64,000 nt of DNA, taken from contig NZ_LWQS01000036.1 of assembly GCF_001650695.1 (NCBI RefSeq), forward strand, positions 1-64,000, written 5' to 3'. Below are positions 8,800 to 16,337 of this stretch, piece after piece. Position 1 is the first letter of the stretch. Each line of letters opens with the position of its first letter. A program made the translations under genes and the position numbers. This DNA is from Chloroflexus islandicus. Lineage in GTDB: Bacteria; Chloroflexota; Chloroflexia; Chloroflexales; Chloroflexaceae. Below the pieces are notes generated by a model, which saw only the letters and a program-made list of their open reading frames with translations, made no database searches and was not told the origin of the DNA.

Positions 8800-9297
8800 C
8801 TAGGCCTGCATACCAACGCGCTCGAAGAAATCACCCGCGCAAAACTCAAAGGTCTCCATCGCATCACTATCATAGCCGGCGGCGCGGAGTTCGGCCTCGG
8901 CCTGCTCGCGCGTCCACCCTTGATGCATAATCCGGTAGAGCATCCAGATTAGACCGACGCGGGTCGCACTACGGCAGTGGAACACGAGCTTACCGGTTTC
9001 CGGGTCTTCGACAATGCGGGCAAACTCGGCCAGATGCTCCGGTTCAAGCTCGTAGGCCGGCCACGGCGCATGAATGTAGCGCAAACCGGCGGCACGGGCA
9101 TTGGCAGCCTGCACTGCGGCCCGCTCAGGATCACTGCGGATATTCAAAACGGTCTTGTAACCCGCTTCGGCAAAACGTTGCCAATCTTCCGGCTGCGGCT
9201 GCGCTGCGAGCAAGACCTGCTCGGTGACAGCATAGCTGCGCAGCGGTGCGACCTCAGTCTGGTGTTGTAAGGCATTGCAAGAGGTCTGGTTCTGCAT
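8800..9297 (-). CDS. DUF442 (beta-lactamase-hydrolase-like) phosphatase-fold protein
   Basis: 165 residues in the dual-specificity-phosphatase-like DUF442 family. Features: VTEQVLLAAQPQPEDW near the start, KTVLNIRSDPE, an acidic loop, and the P-loop HCRSATRVGLIW with Cys and Arg in the CX4R spacing of this family. In sulfide-oxidation loci such domains occur with rhodaneses and persulfide dioxygenases; the exact reaction is not established. The ATG at 9297 is preferred to the one at 9312 because GAGGG is then about nine bases upstream. Confidence 0.8.
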   Translation of the reverse strand: MQNQTSCNALQHQTEVAPLRSYAVTEQVLLAAQPQPEDWQRFAEAGYKTVLNIRSDPERAAVQAANARAAGLRYIHAPWPAYELEPEHLAEFARIVEDPETGKLVFHCRSATRVGLIWMLYRIMHQGWTREQAEAELRAAGYDSDAMETFEFCAGDFFERVGMQA

Positions 9298-9321
9298 ACG
9301 TGTATCCCTCATCAGAACACA

Positions 9322-9352
9322 GCGGCGCTATGCCGTCCGGGCATAGCGCCGC
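9322..9352. repeat. GCATAGCG-type hairpin inside the sulfur block
   Basis: GCGGCGCTATGCC (9322-9334) pairs with GGCATAGCGCCGC (9340-9352) over a five-base loop, between the DUF442 and rhodanese genes. Related to the palindrome at 37811-37864 and the copy near 51748-51773. As RNA it could modulate downstream expression or processing. Confidence 0.7.
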
Positions 9353-9376
9353 TATGCCCTGCTAGTCGCTGTCCCC

Positions 9377-9745
9377 TTACCGTTGGCGATTCATAGGGTA
9401 GCCGGCCCGTTGCCATGCCACCATCCCGCCAACCACGTTGGTCACATTAGTGAAGCCATGGCGCTGGAGCATCTCGCAGGCCACTTGGCTGCGGTTGCCC
9501 GACCGGCAGATGCAGACGATCGGCTGATCCTTGGGCAATTCATTCATCCGCATCGCCAGCATCGGCAACGGCAATAGCCGCGCCCCGGCCACGTGGCCGT
9601 CGTATGCGAACTCTTCGGGCTGGCGGACATCAACCAGCACCATCGGCGTGTGAGCGTCCAACTGAGCTTTCAATTCTTGCACGGTCATCGTGCCAATGTG
9701 ATTAGCTTGGGTTTCACGCGGATTGCGAAATAATTGACGAAACAT
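9377..9745 (-). CDS. Single-domain cytoplasmic rhodanese
   Basis: 122 residues without a signal peptide; one rhodanese domain with LVDVRQPEEFAYDGHV (CH2A-type motif, about 37-52) and active loop CRSGNRS (Cys 80). It would relay sulfane sulfur between the DsrE/TusA proteins and acceptors. It closely resembles the lipoprotein rhodanese at 6433-6855, suggesting paralogy and a cytoplasm/exterior division. Confidence 0.92.
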   Translation of the reverse strand: MFRQLFRNPRETQANHIGTMTVQELKAQLDAHTPMVLVDVRQPEEFAYDGHVAGARLLPLPMLAMRMNELPKDQPIVCICRSGNRSQVACEMLQRHGFTNVTNVVGGMVAWQRAGYPMNRQR

Positions 9746-9771
9746 TGTCTCATTATCCTTTCACAAGAAAT

Positions 9772-9809
9772 GACGGCGCGTTCCTCGGTAGGTGAGTGAT
9801 CGCGCCGTC
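9772..9809. other. Inverted repeat between DsrE and rhodanese genes
   Basis: GACGGCGCG (9772-9780) and CGCGCCGTC (9801-9809), 20-base loop. A possible transcript-processing hairpin within the block. Confidence 0.4.
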
Positions 9810-9851
9810 GCCGATCAGCTTTCCAAAACTATGCCTGCGTTGGCTCTGCTT

Positions 9852-10427
9852 TTAAATGAACAGCGTCACTTTCGCGCGGGCGGCATCGCCAAGGAAGGTC
9901 GCCACACCGCCGGTCTCCAACCCTTCAACCAGCTCTTCGTCTTTGATGCCGAGCAGCTCACGCGACATATCGCAGACGACCATGCGCACACCCAGCTCGC
10001 GAGCCATTCCGAACAGCTCTTCCGGCGACGCGACATCGTGCTTCTTCATCAGGCCACGGATGATCTGCGCGCCAGCGCCGAAGAAGTTCATCTGCGACAG
10101 ACCCAGCTCGCCCAGCTTGCCCGGCAGCATCGCGGTGAAACCCTGCTCGAGCAGGTTCTTGCCGCTGAAGACCTTTTGCTTCTTGACCGCGCCGATGCCC
10201 CAGAAGGTGAAGAACATGCTCACTTCGAGACCCATCGAGGCGGCGCCGGTGGCGATGATGAACGCGGCAATTGCCTTGTCAAGATCGCCGGAGAAGACGA
10301 CCATTGCCAGCCGATCTTCGATCCCCTGCGCCGGCGACTGCTCAAGCGCGGCGACGCGCTGCTCAAGTTCGGCGATCCGGGCCAGCAGGGCCTGCGTATC
10401 AACGGCTTCCGTCATCGGTGTTGTCAT
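9852..10427 (-). CDS. DsrE/DsrF-like sulfur-carrier family protein
   Basis: 191 residues. An N-terminal coiled-coil stretch (about 12-30, ALLARIAELEQRVAALEQ) precedes a DsrE/F/H-like domain (RLAMVVFSGDLDKAIAAFIIATGAA; FFTFWGIGAVKK) with a single cysteine, Cys 152 in VVCDMSREL, in the position used for persulfide binding in DsrE2-type proteins. Members of this family exchange sulfane sulfur with TusA and rhodanese, which flank it here. The ATG at 10427 follows GAAGGAAAAGGA; an upstream GTG at 10445 lacks such a site. Confidence 0.88.
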   Translation of the reverse strand: MTTPMTEAVDTQALLARIAELEQRVAALEQSPAQGIEDRLAMVVFSGDLDKAIAAFIIATGAASMGLEVSMFFTFWGIGAVKKQKVFSGKNLLEQGFTAMLPGKLGELGLSQMNFFGAGAQIIRGLMKKHDVASPEELFGMARELGVRMVVCDMSRELLGIKDEELVEGLETGGVATFLGDAARAKVTLFI

Positions 10428-10480
10428 TCCTTTTCCTTCCTTCACGTATGTATTTCACCTGCCGGAGCAACCGTTTTGGG

Positions 10481-10729
10481 TTAGGCCGTGCGGCGCAGGT
10501 AGTGAACGTACAGCTCCTGCCCGTTCTCTTGCACCGTCTCTTGGGCGACCAGCTCGACATTCTTGGCCGTCTTGACCCAACCCTGAAAATCGGCGACCGA
10601 ACCGCGGTCGGTCGAGATGACCTGCAACACCTGCCCCACCGGCAGCTCAGTGATCGCCTTGCGGCTCTTCACCAGCGGCATCGGGCACTTCGCGCCCTTT
10701 ACGTCCAATGTCTGATCAAAATGCGGCAT
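10481..10729 (-). CDS. tusA: TusA/SirA-family sulfur carrier
   Basis: 82 residues, with the family motif GAKCPMPLVK placing the persulfide-carrying Cys at 15, and the usual beta-alpha-beta-alpha-beta-beta layout (LQVISTDRGSVADFQGW). Moves sulfane sulfur between rhodanese/DsrE partners, either for oxidation or for biosynthesis. The ATG is behind GAGGAGGAG. It lies between the persulfide dioxygenase fusion and DsrE, which favours a sulfur-oxidation role over tRNA thiolation. The symbol denotes the family. Confidence 0.9.
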   Translation of the reverse strand: MPHFDQTLDVKGAKCPMPLVKSRKAITELPVGQVLQVISTDRGSVADFQGWVKTAKNVELVAQETVQENGQELYVHYLRRTA

Positions 10730-10752
10730 AGTAGTCTCCTCCTCTATTCACC

Positions 10753-10777
10753 GGCGGCAGGCGGATCACCTGCCGCC
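10753..10777. other. Hairpin between tusA and the persulfide dioxygenase gene
   Basis: GGCGGCAGG (10753-10761) and CCTGCCGCC (10769-10777), seven-base loop, no T-run. Probably an intercistronic RNA hairpin. Confidence 0.45.
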
Positions 10778-10802
10778 CCAACTATTCCTTATTGTACGAT
10801 AC

Positions 10803-11984
10803 TTAACCGGCCAATGCACAGATATTCTTGCCCAACTCCAACTCGTTCGCCTTGCCGTCGCACGGCTCGACCAACCCGATATTGACCCGCTTGATCTCGA
10901 CGTACTCCGGCGGGAAGACCGGCAGGTGGCTGAGCACGTAGCTGGTGAACTCTTCCAGCGTGCGCGGCTTGAGGCTGTCATTCTGCGCCAGCACCTGCTT
11001 GTAGGGCGCAGCGAAGATGCCATTGCCGGCGTCCTCATCGAGGGTGCTGAAGTGAGCCGGCAGGATCATCGTGTCATCGGTCAGATAGCGCGGCAGCCAC
11101 TCAAACATGCTGCGGTAGAGGATCGGCGTCCACGCCTCACCCTTGCCGCCGAGGTCAGGCCGGCCAAACGAGCGCAGGAAGATGCCGTCGCCGGTGAACA
11201 GATAGCGCCCGCCATCCGGCGTCTCGGCGAGGAAGTTGACTTGGCCGAGGGTGTGGCCCGGATACCAGATCGAAGTGACCCGCACCTGCCCGATCTGGAA
11301 GACCTGCCCATCGCGCAGCGGCTCGTAGGCGATCACTGCCGGCAGCATATCGATCGGGTGAATGGCATCGTAGGGATGGATGTAGTACGGCGCGCCGGTC
11401 TCCTTCGCCAACGCTGGGCCGCCACTGATGTGGTCAGCGTGAACGTGGGTGTCAAGAATAGCGGTCAACTTCGCGCCAGCGCCCTCGATCAGCTCGCGGT
11501 AAACGTTAATATGGCGGAGCGGATCAACCAACGCGGCCTGCCCATCACTGATAATCGCGAAGCTGAGGTCGCCGCGGGCGGGGCGGGCAATCTGCACAAT
11601 CCGGCCCCAAGCAGCGCTAGCCACATCACGCACGTCGTAATAGTTGCCCCAACCAATCATGCCGTCGGTCAATGACACGGCGCGATAACCATGGTTATTG
11701 AGCACCTCAGCTACATACTGCGAGGCGCCACCCTTAGCGCAAATCACGACCACCTCTTCGACATCCTTCGGCAAGCGCGCCAGCGCCGCCTCTTCGTCCT
11801 CGATGAAGTCGAAGTAGGGCAGGTTGAGCGTGCGCAGGGTGGCATGGCCCTCGACCGGCATGCGCTTGAACTCATCTTCGTTGCGCACATCGAGGATAAA
11901 GAGCGGTTGCGCGCTCAGCAGGCGGGCATACAGTTCGCGGGGAGAAATCTCAGTGACAGTCGATTGATCTTGCGTGAAGGTCAT
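10803..11984 (-). CDS. Rhodanese - persulfide dioxygenase (metallo-beta-lactamase fold) fusion
   Basis: 393 residues. The N-terminal rhodanese domain (about 14-118) has active-loop CAKGGAS with Cys 82; the usual CxxGxR arginine is not there. The C-terminal metallo-beta-lactamase domain (about 125-390) is ETHE1-like: THVHADH (His 180, His 182, Asp 184), PGHT (His 244) and FTGDGIF (Asp 266) as mononuclear-iron ligands of the family. Expected reaction: oxidation of glutathione-type or other low-molecular persulfide to sulfite, with the rhodanese supplying or removing sulfane sulfur. The rhodanese precedes the dioxygenase, the reverse of the better-known fusion order. First gene of the block. Confidence 0.88.
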   Translation of the reverse strand: MTFTQDQSTVTEISPRELYARLLSAQPLFILDVRNEDEFKRMPVEGHATLRTLNLPYFDFIEDEEAALARLPKDVEEVVVICAKGGASQYVAEVLNNHGYRAVSLTDGMIGWGNYYDVRDVASAAWGRIVQIARPARGDLSFAIISDGQAALVDPLRHINVYRELIEGAGAKLTAILDTHVHADHISGGPALAKETGAPYYIHPYDAIHPIDMLPAVIAYEPLRDGQVFQIGQVRVTSIWYPGHTLGQVNFLAETPDGGRYLFTGDGIFLRSFGRPDLGGKGEAWTPILYRSMFEWLPRYLTDDTMILPAHFSTLDEDAGNGIFAAPYKQVLAQNDSLKPRTLEEFTSYVLSHLPVFPPEYVEIKRVNIGLVEPCDGKANELELGKNICALAG

Positions 11985-12008
11985 TGCTCGTAAACCCTTT
12001 CATTCTTT

Positions 12009-12035
12009 GTGAACCGATACGCTTTTTTGGTTCAC
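12009..12035 (-). promoter_or_regulatory. Inverted repeat upstream of the sulfur block (possible operator)
   Basis: GTGAACC (12009-12015) and GGTTCAC (12029-12035), 13-base spacer, 25-51 bases before the first start codon of the block. Placement suits a repressor site. The cognate regulator is not identifiable in the window. Confidence 0.35.
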
Positions 12036-12239
12036 TGGTAGGATACCGCGCCAGCGTTAGAGCTGTACGAGGGTTTTGTAAGGGTTTGGTAAGGAAAAGC
12101 GCTTACCTTCAGCATCACCGTTAAGCCACACGGCGCACAATAGCAAACAGATCTTCATCGCTGGTAAACCATGATCCTGCCGCTGCCGGCCAAATCGCAG
12201 TATACTGAAAACAAGCCCCTTTACAGACAAGGAGGTGCT

Positions 12240-12815
12240 ATGGCCAGACCGATCATTCCGCTGACCGACAAATGGCGGCAAGAGTTCATTCGCCCGCGCG
12301 GCCCGGCCAACGTGCCGCCGGTGGGCAGTGAAGCGCCCGACTTCACCTTGCCCTACGCCCAATTCCTTAGCGGCCCGCCCGAAGACCGGGTTGAGTACGG
12401 ACGCACCATCACGCTCAGCGCCTTGCGCGGGAAACCGGTCGTGCTCAACTTGACCCGAATTGTCAGTGACCGCTTCTTCTGACCGAATTGCGCGCCGCAA
12501 CTGGATGCGTTGCGGGAGCAGTATGAGGTGTTTGTGCAGCGCAATGCCCACCTGCTGGTGGTCAGCAGCACCGACCTCGACATGACCAGTTACGTGGCGG
12601 AAGTCTTACGCGCGCCGTACCCGATCCTGAGCGACCCGGAATGGGGCGTCTTCTACCGCTACGGCGTCGGCTCGGCGATGGGCGTGCCCTTGCCCGGCAC
12701 GTTCGTGATCGATGCCCAAGGCATCATTCGCTGGAGCTGGGTAGCGCCGCTGTCGGTCATCTTTACGCCACCGCGACCGGCGGAATTGGCAGCGGTGTTG
12801 GATAGTATTGGGTAG
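12240..12815 (+). CDS. Redoxin-family protein, candidate selenoprotein (in-frame TGA as Sec)
   Basis: Translation from ATG 12240 (behind AAGGAGGTGCT) runs to residue 80, meets TGA at 12480-12482, and continues in the same frame without interruption to TAG at 12813-12815. With the TGA read through, it gives 191 residues with a complete peroxiredoxin/TlpA-like fold: PPVGSEAPDFTLP (26-38), GKPVVLNLTR (64-73), then U81-P-N-C84 where relatives carry a CxxC pair, PYPILSDPE, and GVPLPGTFVIDAQGIIRW. A short hairpin begins 12 bases after the TGA. Selenocysteine at the first active-site position is the favoured reading; a nonsense mutation in a Cys gene is the alternative. Expected role: thiol-dependent peroxide or disulfide reduction. 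Confidence 0.72.
12483..12515 (+). promoter_or_regulatory. SECIS-like hairpin downstream of the TGA codon
   Basis: CCGCAAC (12495-12501) pairs perfectly with GTTGCGG (12509-12515) around loop TGGATGC. The loop starts 19 bases after the TGA and has G as its second base. This matches the general bacterial SECIS description (small apical loop, G in the first two loop positions, roughly 16-37 bases from UGA). It lies inside the coding sequence, as bacterial SECIS elements do. Confidence 0.6.
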
Positions 12816-12894
12816 AAACACGAGAGGAGCAGGCAGACTGCTCCTCTCGGCAATGATAGCGCTCATAGCTGATCGCGCACCGTTGCTCGCAAAC

Positions 12895-13810
12895 TGCCTA
12901 CTTCAACAATGACAGCCGGCCTCTGTCATTGCGAGCCGCGCCCCGCGCGGCGAAGCAATCCCCGCCGAGCACGGAACGCACCCTCTGGAGTGCGGCAGTG
13001 AAACTGCCGCATCCACGAATGATCTCACTCAGCCATCGTATCCGCTGAAGCAGGAGATTGCTTCGGGCGCTCCGCGCCCTCGCAATGACAAAGGGGTATC
13101 CGCCCTCGCAATGACAAAAGGGCACGCCACCTCCGCTCCCCGCTTGTCATTGCGAGCCGCCATCCGGCGGCGAAGCAATCCCCTCCGAGCACGGGAGCAA
13201 TGCCTGCACGCATTCGCATCCGCCTGAGCAGGAGATTGCTGCGGGGGCTACGCCCCCTCGCAATGACAAGGGGGTATCCGCCCACGCACTGACCACAGGG
13301 CACGCCACCTCCGCTCCCCGCTTGTCATTGCGAGCCGCCATCCGGCGGCGAAGCAATCCCCTCCGAGCACGGGAGCAATGCCTGCACGCACTCGCATCCG
13401 CCTGAGCAGGAGATTGCTGCGGGGGCTACGCCCCCTCGCAATGACAAGGGGGTACGCCCCGCCTCACCGTAGGAACGGGGGTACGTTTTTACCACAGAGG
13501 GCGCCGAGGACGCGGAGGATCATCACCATCCCAAACCATCTTTGCGTGCTCTGCGGAGCCGGACAGCCGTCCGGCTCTACTGCGCCTCTGCTCCCTTTGC
13601 GTCTTGGCGTTACCCGCCCTCACCCCCCAGCCCCCTCTCCCACCTGACGGCGGGAGAGGGAGAGCCGCGGCATGGCGGCACAGCCATTGCTCACGCGGAA
13701 CACAGCAGCGCCCCTCTCCCGCGCTAGGGCGGGAGAGGGGCCGGGGGTGAGGGCGAAACGGCGCATCTCAAAGCCATCAACCATATCTGCACGCATGGGT
13801 TCTGCCCGCC
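12895..13810. repeat. Mosaic repeat island (families A, C, D, E, B)
   Basis: No gene. Three head-to-head family A pairs (TGTCATTGCGAG ... CTCGCAATGACA) run from about 12924 to 13445; the first encloses a family C unit (12981-13008). A segment of about 158 bp is directly duplicated at 13120-13277 and 13298-13455 (offset 178) with very few mismatches. Family D follows at about 13493-13550, a family E palindrome at 13555-13580 and a family B stem pair at about 13620-13760. The remaining bases to the next gene show nothing recognisable. Confidence 0.85.
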
Positions 13811-13820
13811 CTTGAACCGC

Positions 13821-15461
13821 TTAACGCTGGATTGCCGGCAGATACACCGGATAACTGGCACCGAAGATCGCATACGTGCCGGTTTGATCCAACGTCGCCG
13901 TCAGCAGGCGCGTCTCCGGATCATCCACGCCAGCGACGGGCACCCAGCCATTCCCCTCCCAGCGCCAGAGGCCAACAGTGCCGGCAATCACCGGTTGGCG
14001 GTAATTGATGAATACCGTCACCGGTTGTTGCGGCTCGATCGCAGCAGTTGCGGCAGCGCCGGCTGATTCCGGTTGCGCCGAGATGGTAAAGAGATACTGC
14101 GCTTGGACAGGAGCATTCGTATCAGTAATCACCGGCGCTGGCCCCGGCAATTGCGTTACTGGCGTGTACGTGATTTGCACCGTCGTGGTAAAGGTGTCCG
14201 GCGCAAATTCGTAGCAAATCGGTTCATGATTGGCGCACAAATGGCCGCCAGCGGTGGTGATGATCCGGCTGGTGGTCGCAGGGGTTGATATCATCGCCGG
14301 TGGCGCGTTCGTGGTGGTACGCTTGATCCCAGCGCCGCTGCTGAGATACGTCAATGCCATACCATCAGGCGTTAAGCGCGGCCCATACTCAAACGTCTCG
14401 CCCGCCGCCGCGACCGGCAAGGTCGTTTCCTGCCATCCGCTATTCGTCCATTCGGCAACCTCCAACACACTTGCATTAACCGTATTATCCCTGACCAAAG
14501 CCCGCGGATAGATCAAGCGCGTGGCTTGGCTATTCAGCGCCGCCGCCGAATCAGTCTTTGACGCCGGAACATTCAAGCGGCTGTTGACTCGTTCCGGCGT
14601 TCCCCAACCGGCGCTGGTCCGGCGCATCACATAGAGTTCTTTACTGACCAGCGTATTGCCTTCGCTCAGCACCAGCCAATAGACTACCGACTGGCCATCG
14701 CTGCTTAACAATGGATAATCGACGGAAGCGCCTTCCCAGTGGTTATTCAACGTCAGATAGATCGGCGGCGACCAGTGCTGGCCGATGCGTTCGCTATACA
14801 TCACCCGCGCATTTTGGATATAGACAATGCGGCGTCCATCAGCGCTCAGCGCCGGACGACTCCCGCCAGACTCCAGAACAGATACGCGCGTGAGCGGCGA
14901 CCAACCGCTGCTGGTGCGCGTCGTAACGTATACCTGAGCGGTATCAAAGAAAACGGCATAATTTGCCAATGCCAACGTGCGGCCATCCCGGCTGAGACTG
15001 ATCCAATAATGAATAGTGCCTATATTCGTGTTCAGCAACACCGGTTCGCCCCACCTACCATTAGGCAGCCGATCCACGATATACACCGCATGGCCGCTGC
15101 CAGTCCAGCCAACATACGCAATGGTGTTGCCATCGCCGCTGATAACCGGATGCGTGTACTGCGGCATGAAGATGACCAAACCGGTATCATACACGCCATT
15201 CTGTGCAATTACTTGCGCTGGCTGCCAAGCGCCATTACTGAACTCACTGACCACAATATTGCGACTCTTATCCTCGCCATGCACAATATCAACCGCAACG
15301 AGACGGGTGCCGTCATCGCTCACGCTGATGTTTCCGAGATATGCTTGTGCCACAATAATTACCGGATTTGTCCATGCGCTCACGGCCCATGCAACGAGCG
15401 ACCAAGCCAGAGCGAGACAACCCAACCCACACACCATCAGGAAGAGGAAACGGGATCGCAC
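13821..15461 (-). CDS. Exported PD40/TolB-like beta-propeller protein
   Basis: 546 residues. An N-terminal hydrophobic segment (about 6-31, a signal peptide or anchor) is followed by repeated blade-like units with SxDGxxLA/V motifs (ISVSDDGTRLVAV, ISGDGNTIAYV, SLSRDGRTLALANY, ALSADGRRIVYI, LSSDGQSVVYW, LTPDGMALTYL). A Cys pair (CANHEPICYEFAP) and a beta-rich C-terminal domain follow, ending in ASYPVYLPAIQR. The YLPxI-type tail recurs in secreted Chloroflexi proteins. Probably extracellular or surface-bound; ligand unknown. Not obviously in an operon. Confidence 0.8.
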   Translation of the reverse strand: MRSRFLFLMVCGLGCLALAWSLVAWAVSAWTNPVIIVAQAYLGNISVSDDGTRLVAVDIVHGEDKSRNIVVSEFSNGAWQPAQVIAQNGVYDTGLVIFMPQYTHPVISGDGNTIAYVGWTGSGHAVYIVDRLPNGRWGEPVLLNTNIGTIHYWISLSRDGRTLALANYAVFFDTAQVYVTTRTSSGWSPLTRVSVLESGGSRPALSADGRRIVYIQNARVMYSERIGQHWSPPIYLTLNNHWEGASVDYPLLSSDGQSVVYWLVLSEGNTLVSKELYVMRRTSAGWGTPERVNSRLNVPASKTDSAAALNSQATRLIYPRALVRDNTVNASVLEVAEWTNSGWQETTLPVAAAGETFEYGPRLTPDGMALTYLSSGAGIKRTTTNAPPAMISTPATTSRIITTAGGHLCANHEPICYEFAPDTFTTTVQITYTPVTQLPGPAPVITDTNAPVQAQYLFTISAQPESAGAAATAAIEPQQPVTVFINYRQPVIAGTVGLWRWEGNGWVPVAGVDDPETRLLTATLDQTGTYAIFGASYPVYLPAIQR

Positions 15462-15601
15462 GGTGAGCCTCCTTACCGGTCACACACAGTAAAAGACGTA
15501 AGAGTGCTGCGGTAGGACAAGGCAAGCGCACCTTACCCAGACCGGCGCCTGCAACGGCGCTTGTGCGCCAACCAATCGTGACCAGCTACGGGTTTGAACG
15601 A

Positions 15602-15904
15602 CTAATCATTGGAATATACACACGATGCGGTTCGCCCCCAAGACGTTGATAACCCGTTCAACCATCGACTATTACGGTTGTTCACCACATACACCCACGC
15701 ATACGAGCGCCACATCACAACAGCGTCGGTTCAACCATCGACTATTACGGTTGTTCACCACATACACATTGCCAGTTTCCCACATCGTGCCGGTTGTAAT
15801 CGGGGTACAGGCCGGAATCGCCACTTGCCCGCCGGGGCAACCAGTACCACTAGCGCAAGCAGCAGTGAACTGAGAAATGAAGAACGGAGGACGGGGTGCA
15901 TCAT
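15602..15904 (-). pseudogene. Remnant of a small secreted protein, frameshifted
   Basis: An ATG at 15904 behind AAAGGAG starts a clear signal peptide (MMHPVLRSSFLSSLLLALVVLV), but that frame then turns Arg-rich and stops at 15755. In the next frame the same DNA reads as a sensible exported sequence (TGCPGGQVAIPACTPITTG) running into VYVVNNRNSRWLN. A second copy of those 13 codons follows 73 bases later, again shifted by one base, and ends at TAG 15602-15604. At least two shifts are needed for a single protein, so decay is likely. A real 49-residue peptide is the alternative. Confidence 0.45.
15656..15767. repeat. 39-bp perfect direct repeat
   Basis: Identical 39-bp copies at 15656-15694 and 15729-15767. 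On the minus strand each reads as 13 codons for VYVVNNRNSRWLN. Spacing is 73 bases, one more than a multiple of three. Confidence 0.9.
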
Positions 15905-15929
15905 CTGCTCCTTTCTGGCAGTCGAGTGA

Positions 15930-16247
15930 ATGAAGGTGATAAGAGGAGATGGGCGGGTAGAGTGCTCCGTTTCTAATGAGATTGTAATCACTATATAATT
16001 CACCAACAAAACACACTAGGAGCAGCACATCTTTCTTTAGTTAACAAATGTTATCGATACGGTTTTTGATAACAATTTCGTCATTTACTACAGTAATTTT
16101 GTGATTTTTTGAACCAAAAACTTTTTGCCAATAAAAACTAACGTAAGACCATCCAACAACTCAAACTATCATCCTAACCCCACAATGGTTAACCTTTTAT
16201 ACACCAAAAAAGCGAAGGTCAGTGACCTTCGCTTAGTGGAGAAGAAT
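15930..16247. other. AT-rich intergenic stretch with a hairpin
   Basis: Markedly AT-rich against GC-rich surroundings, particularly 16020-16150. No gene. It contains TTTTTGATAAC-like tracts and, at 16210-16234, a perfect hairpin AAGCGAAGGTC/GACCTTCGCTT with loop AGT. On the minus strand the hairpin is followed by TTTTTGG, the form of a rho-independent terminator; on the plus strand it precedes a small open frame. AT-richness suggests a promoter region or imported DNA. Confidence 0.5.
16210..16234 (-). terminator. Terminator-shaped hairpin
   Basis: 11-bp perfect stem with a three-base loop, followed on the minus strand by TTTTT. It could end transcripts running on from the Nramp gene, or be a relic, since no minus-strand gene ends directly before it. 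Confidence 0.5.
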
Positions 16248-16337
16248 ATGTTCCATCCTTATATACGGCGCTACTTGGCGCTACACTACCCACAGGATCA
16301 CGTTATCACCGTGGAAGGGTTAGCCCATGAACCTTGA
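16248..16337 (+). CDS. Possible 29-residue leader or small protein
   Basis: ATG behind GTGGAGAAGAAT encodes MFHPYIRRYLALHYPQDHV followed by ITVEGLAHEP, basic and aromatic at the N-terminus. Its stop overlaps the next gene's start by 11 bases, allowing translational coupling. There is no known homologue that I can name; it may be a leader peptide. Confidence 0.35.
   Translation: MFHPYIRRYLALHYPQDHVITVEGLAHEP

Noticed and set aside
12483-12815. Separate gene starting at the TTG near 12510
   Set aside because: It would lack the N-terminal half of the redoxin fold and the active-site region; reading through TGA 12480 restores a complete protein.
12924-13450. Possible CRISPR array
   Set aside because: Units are inverted pairs of uneven spacing with repeated, non-unique spacers and no cas genes.
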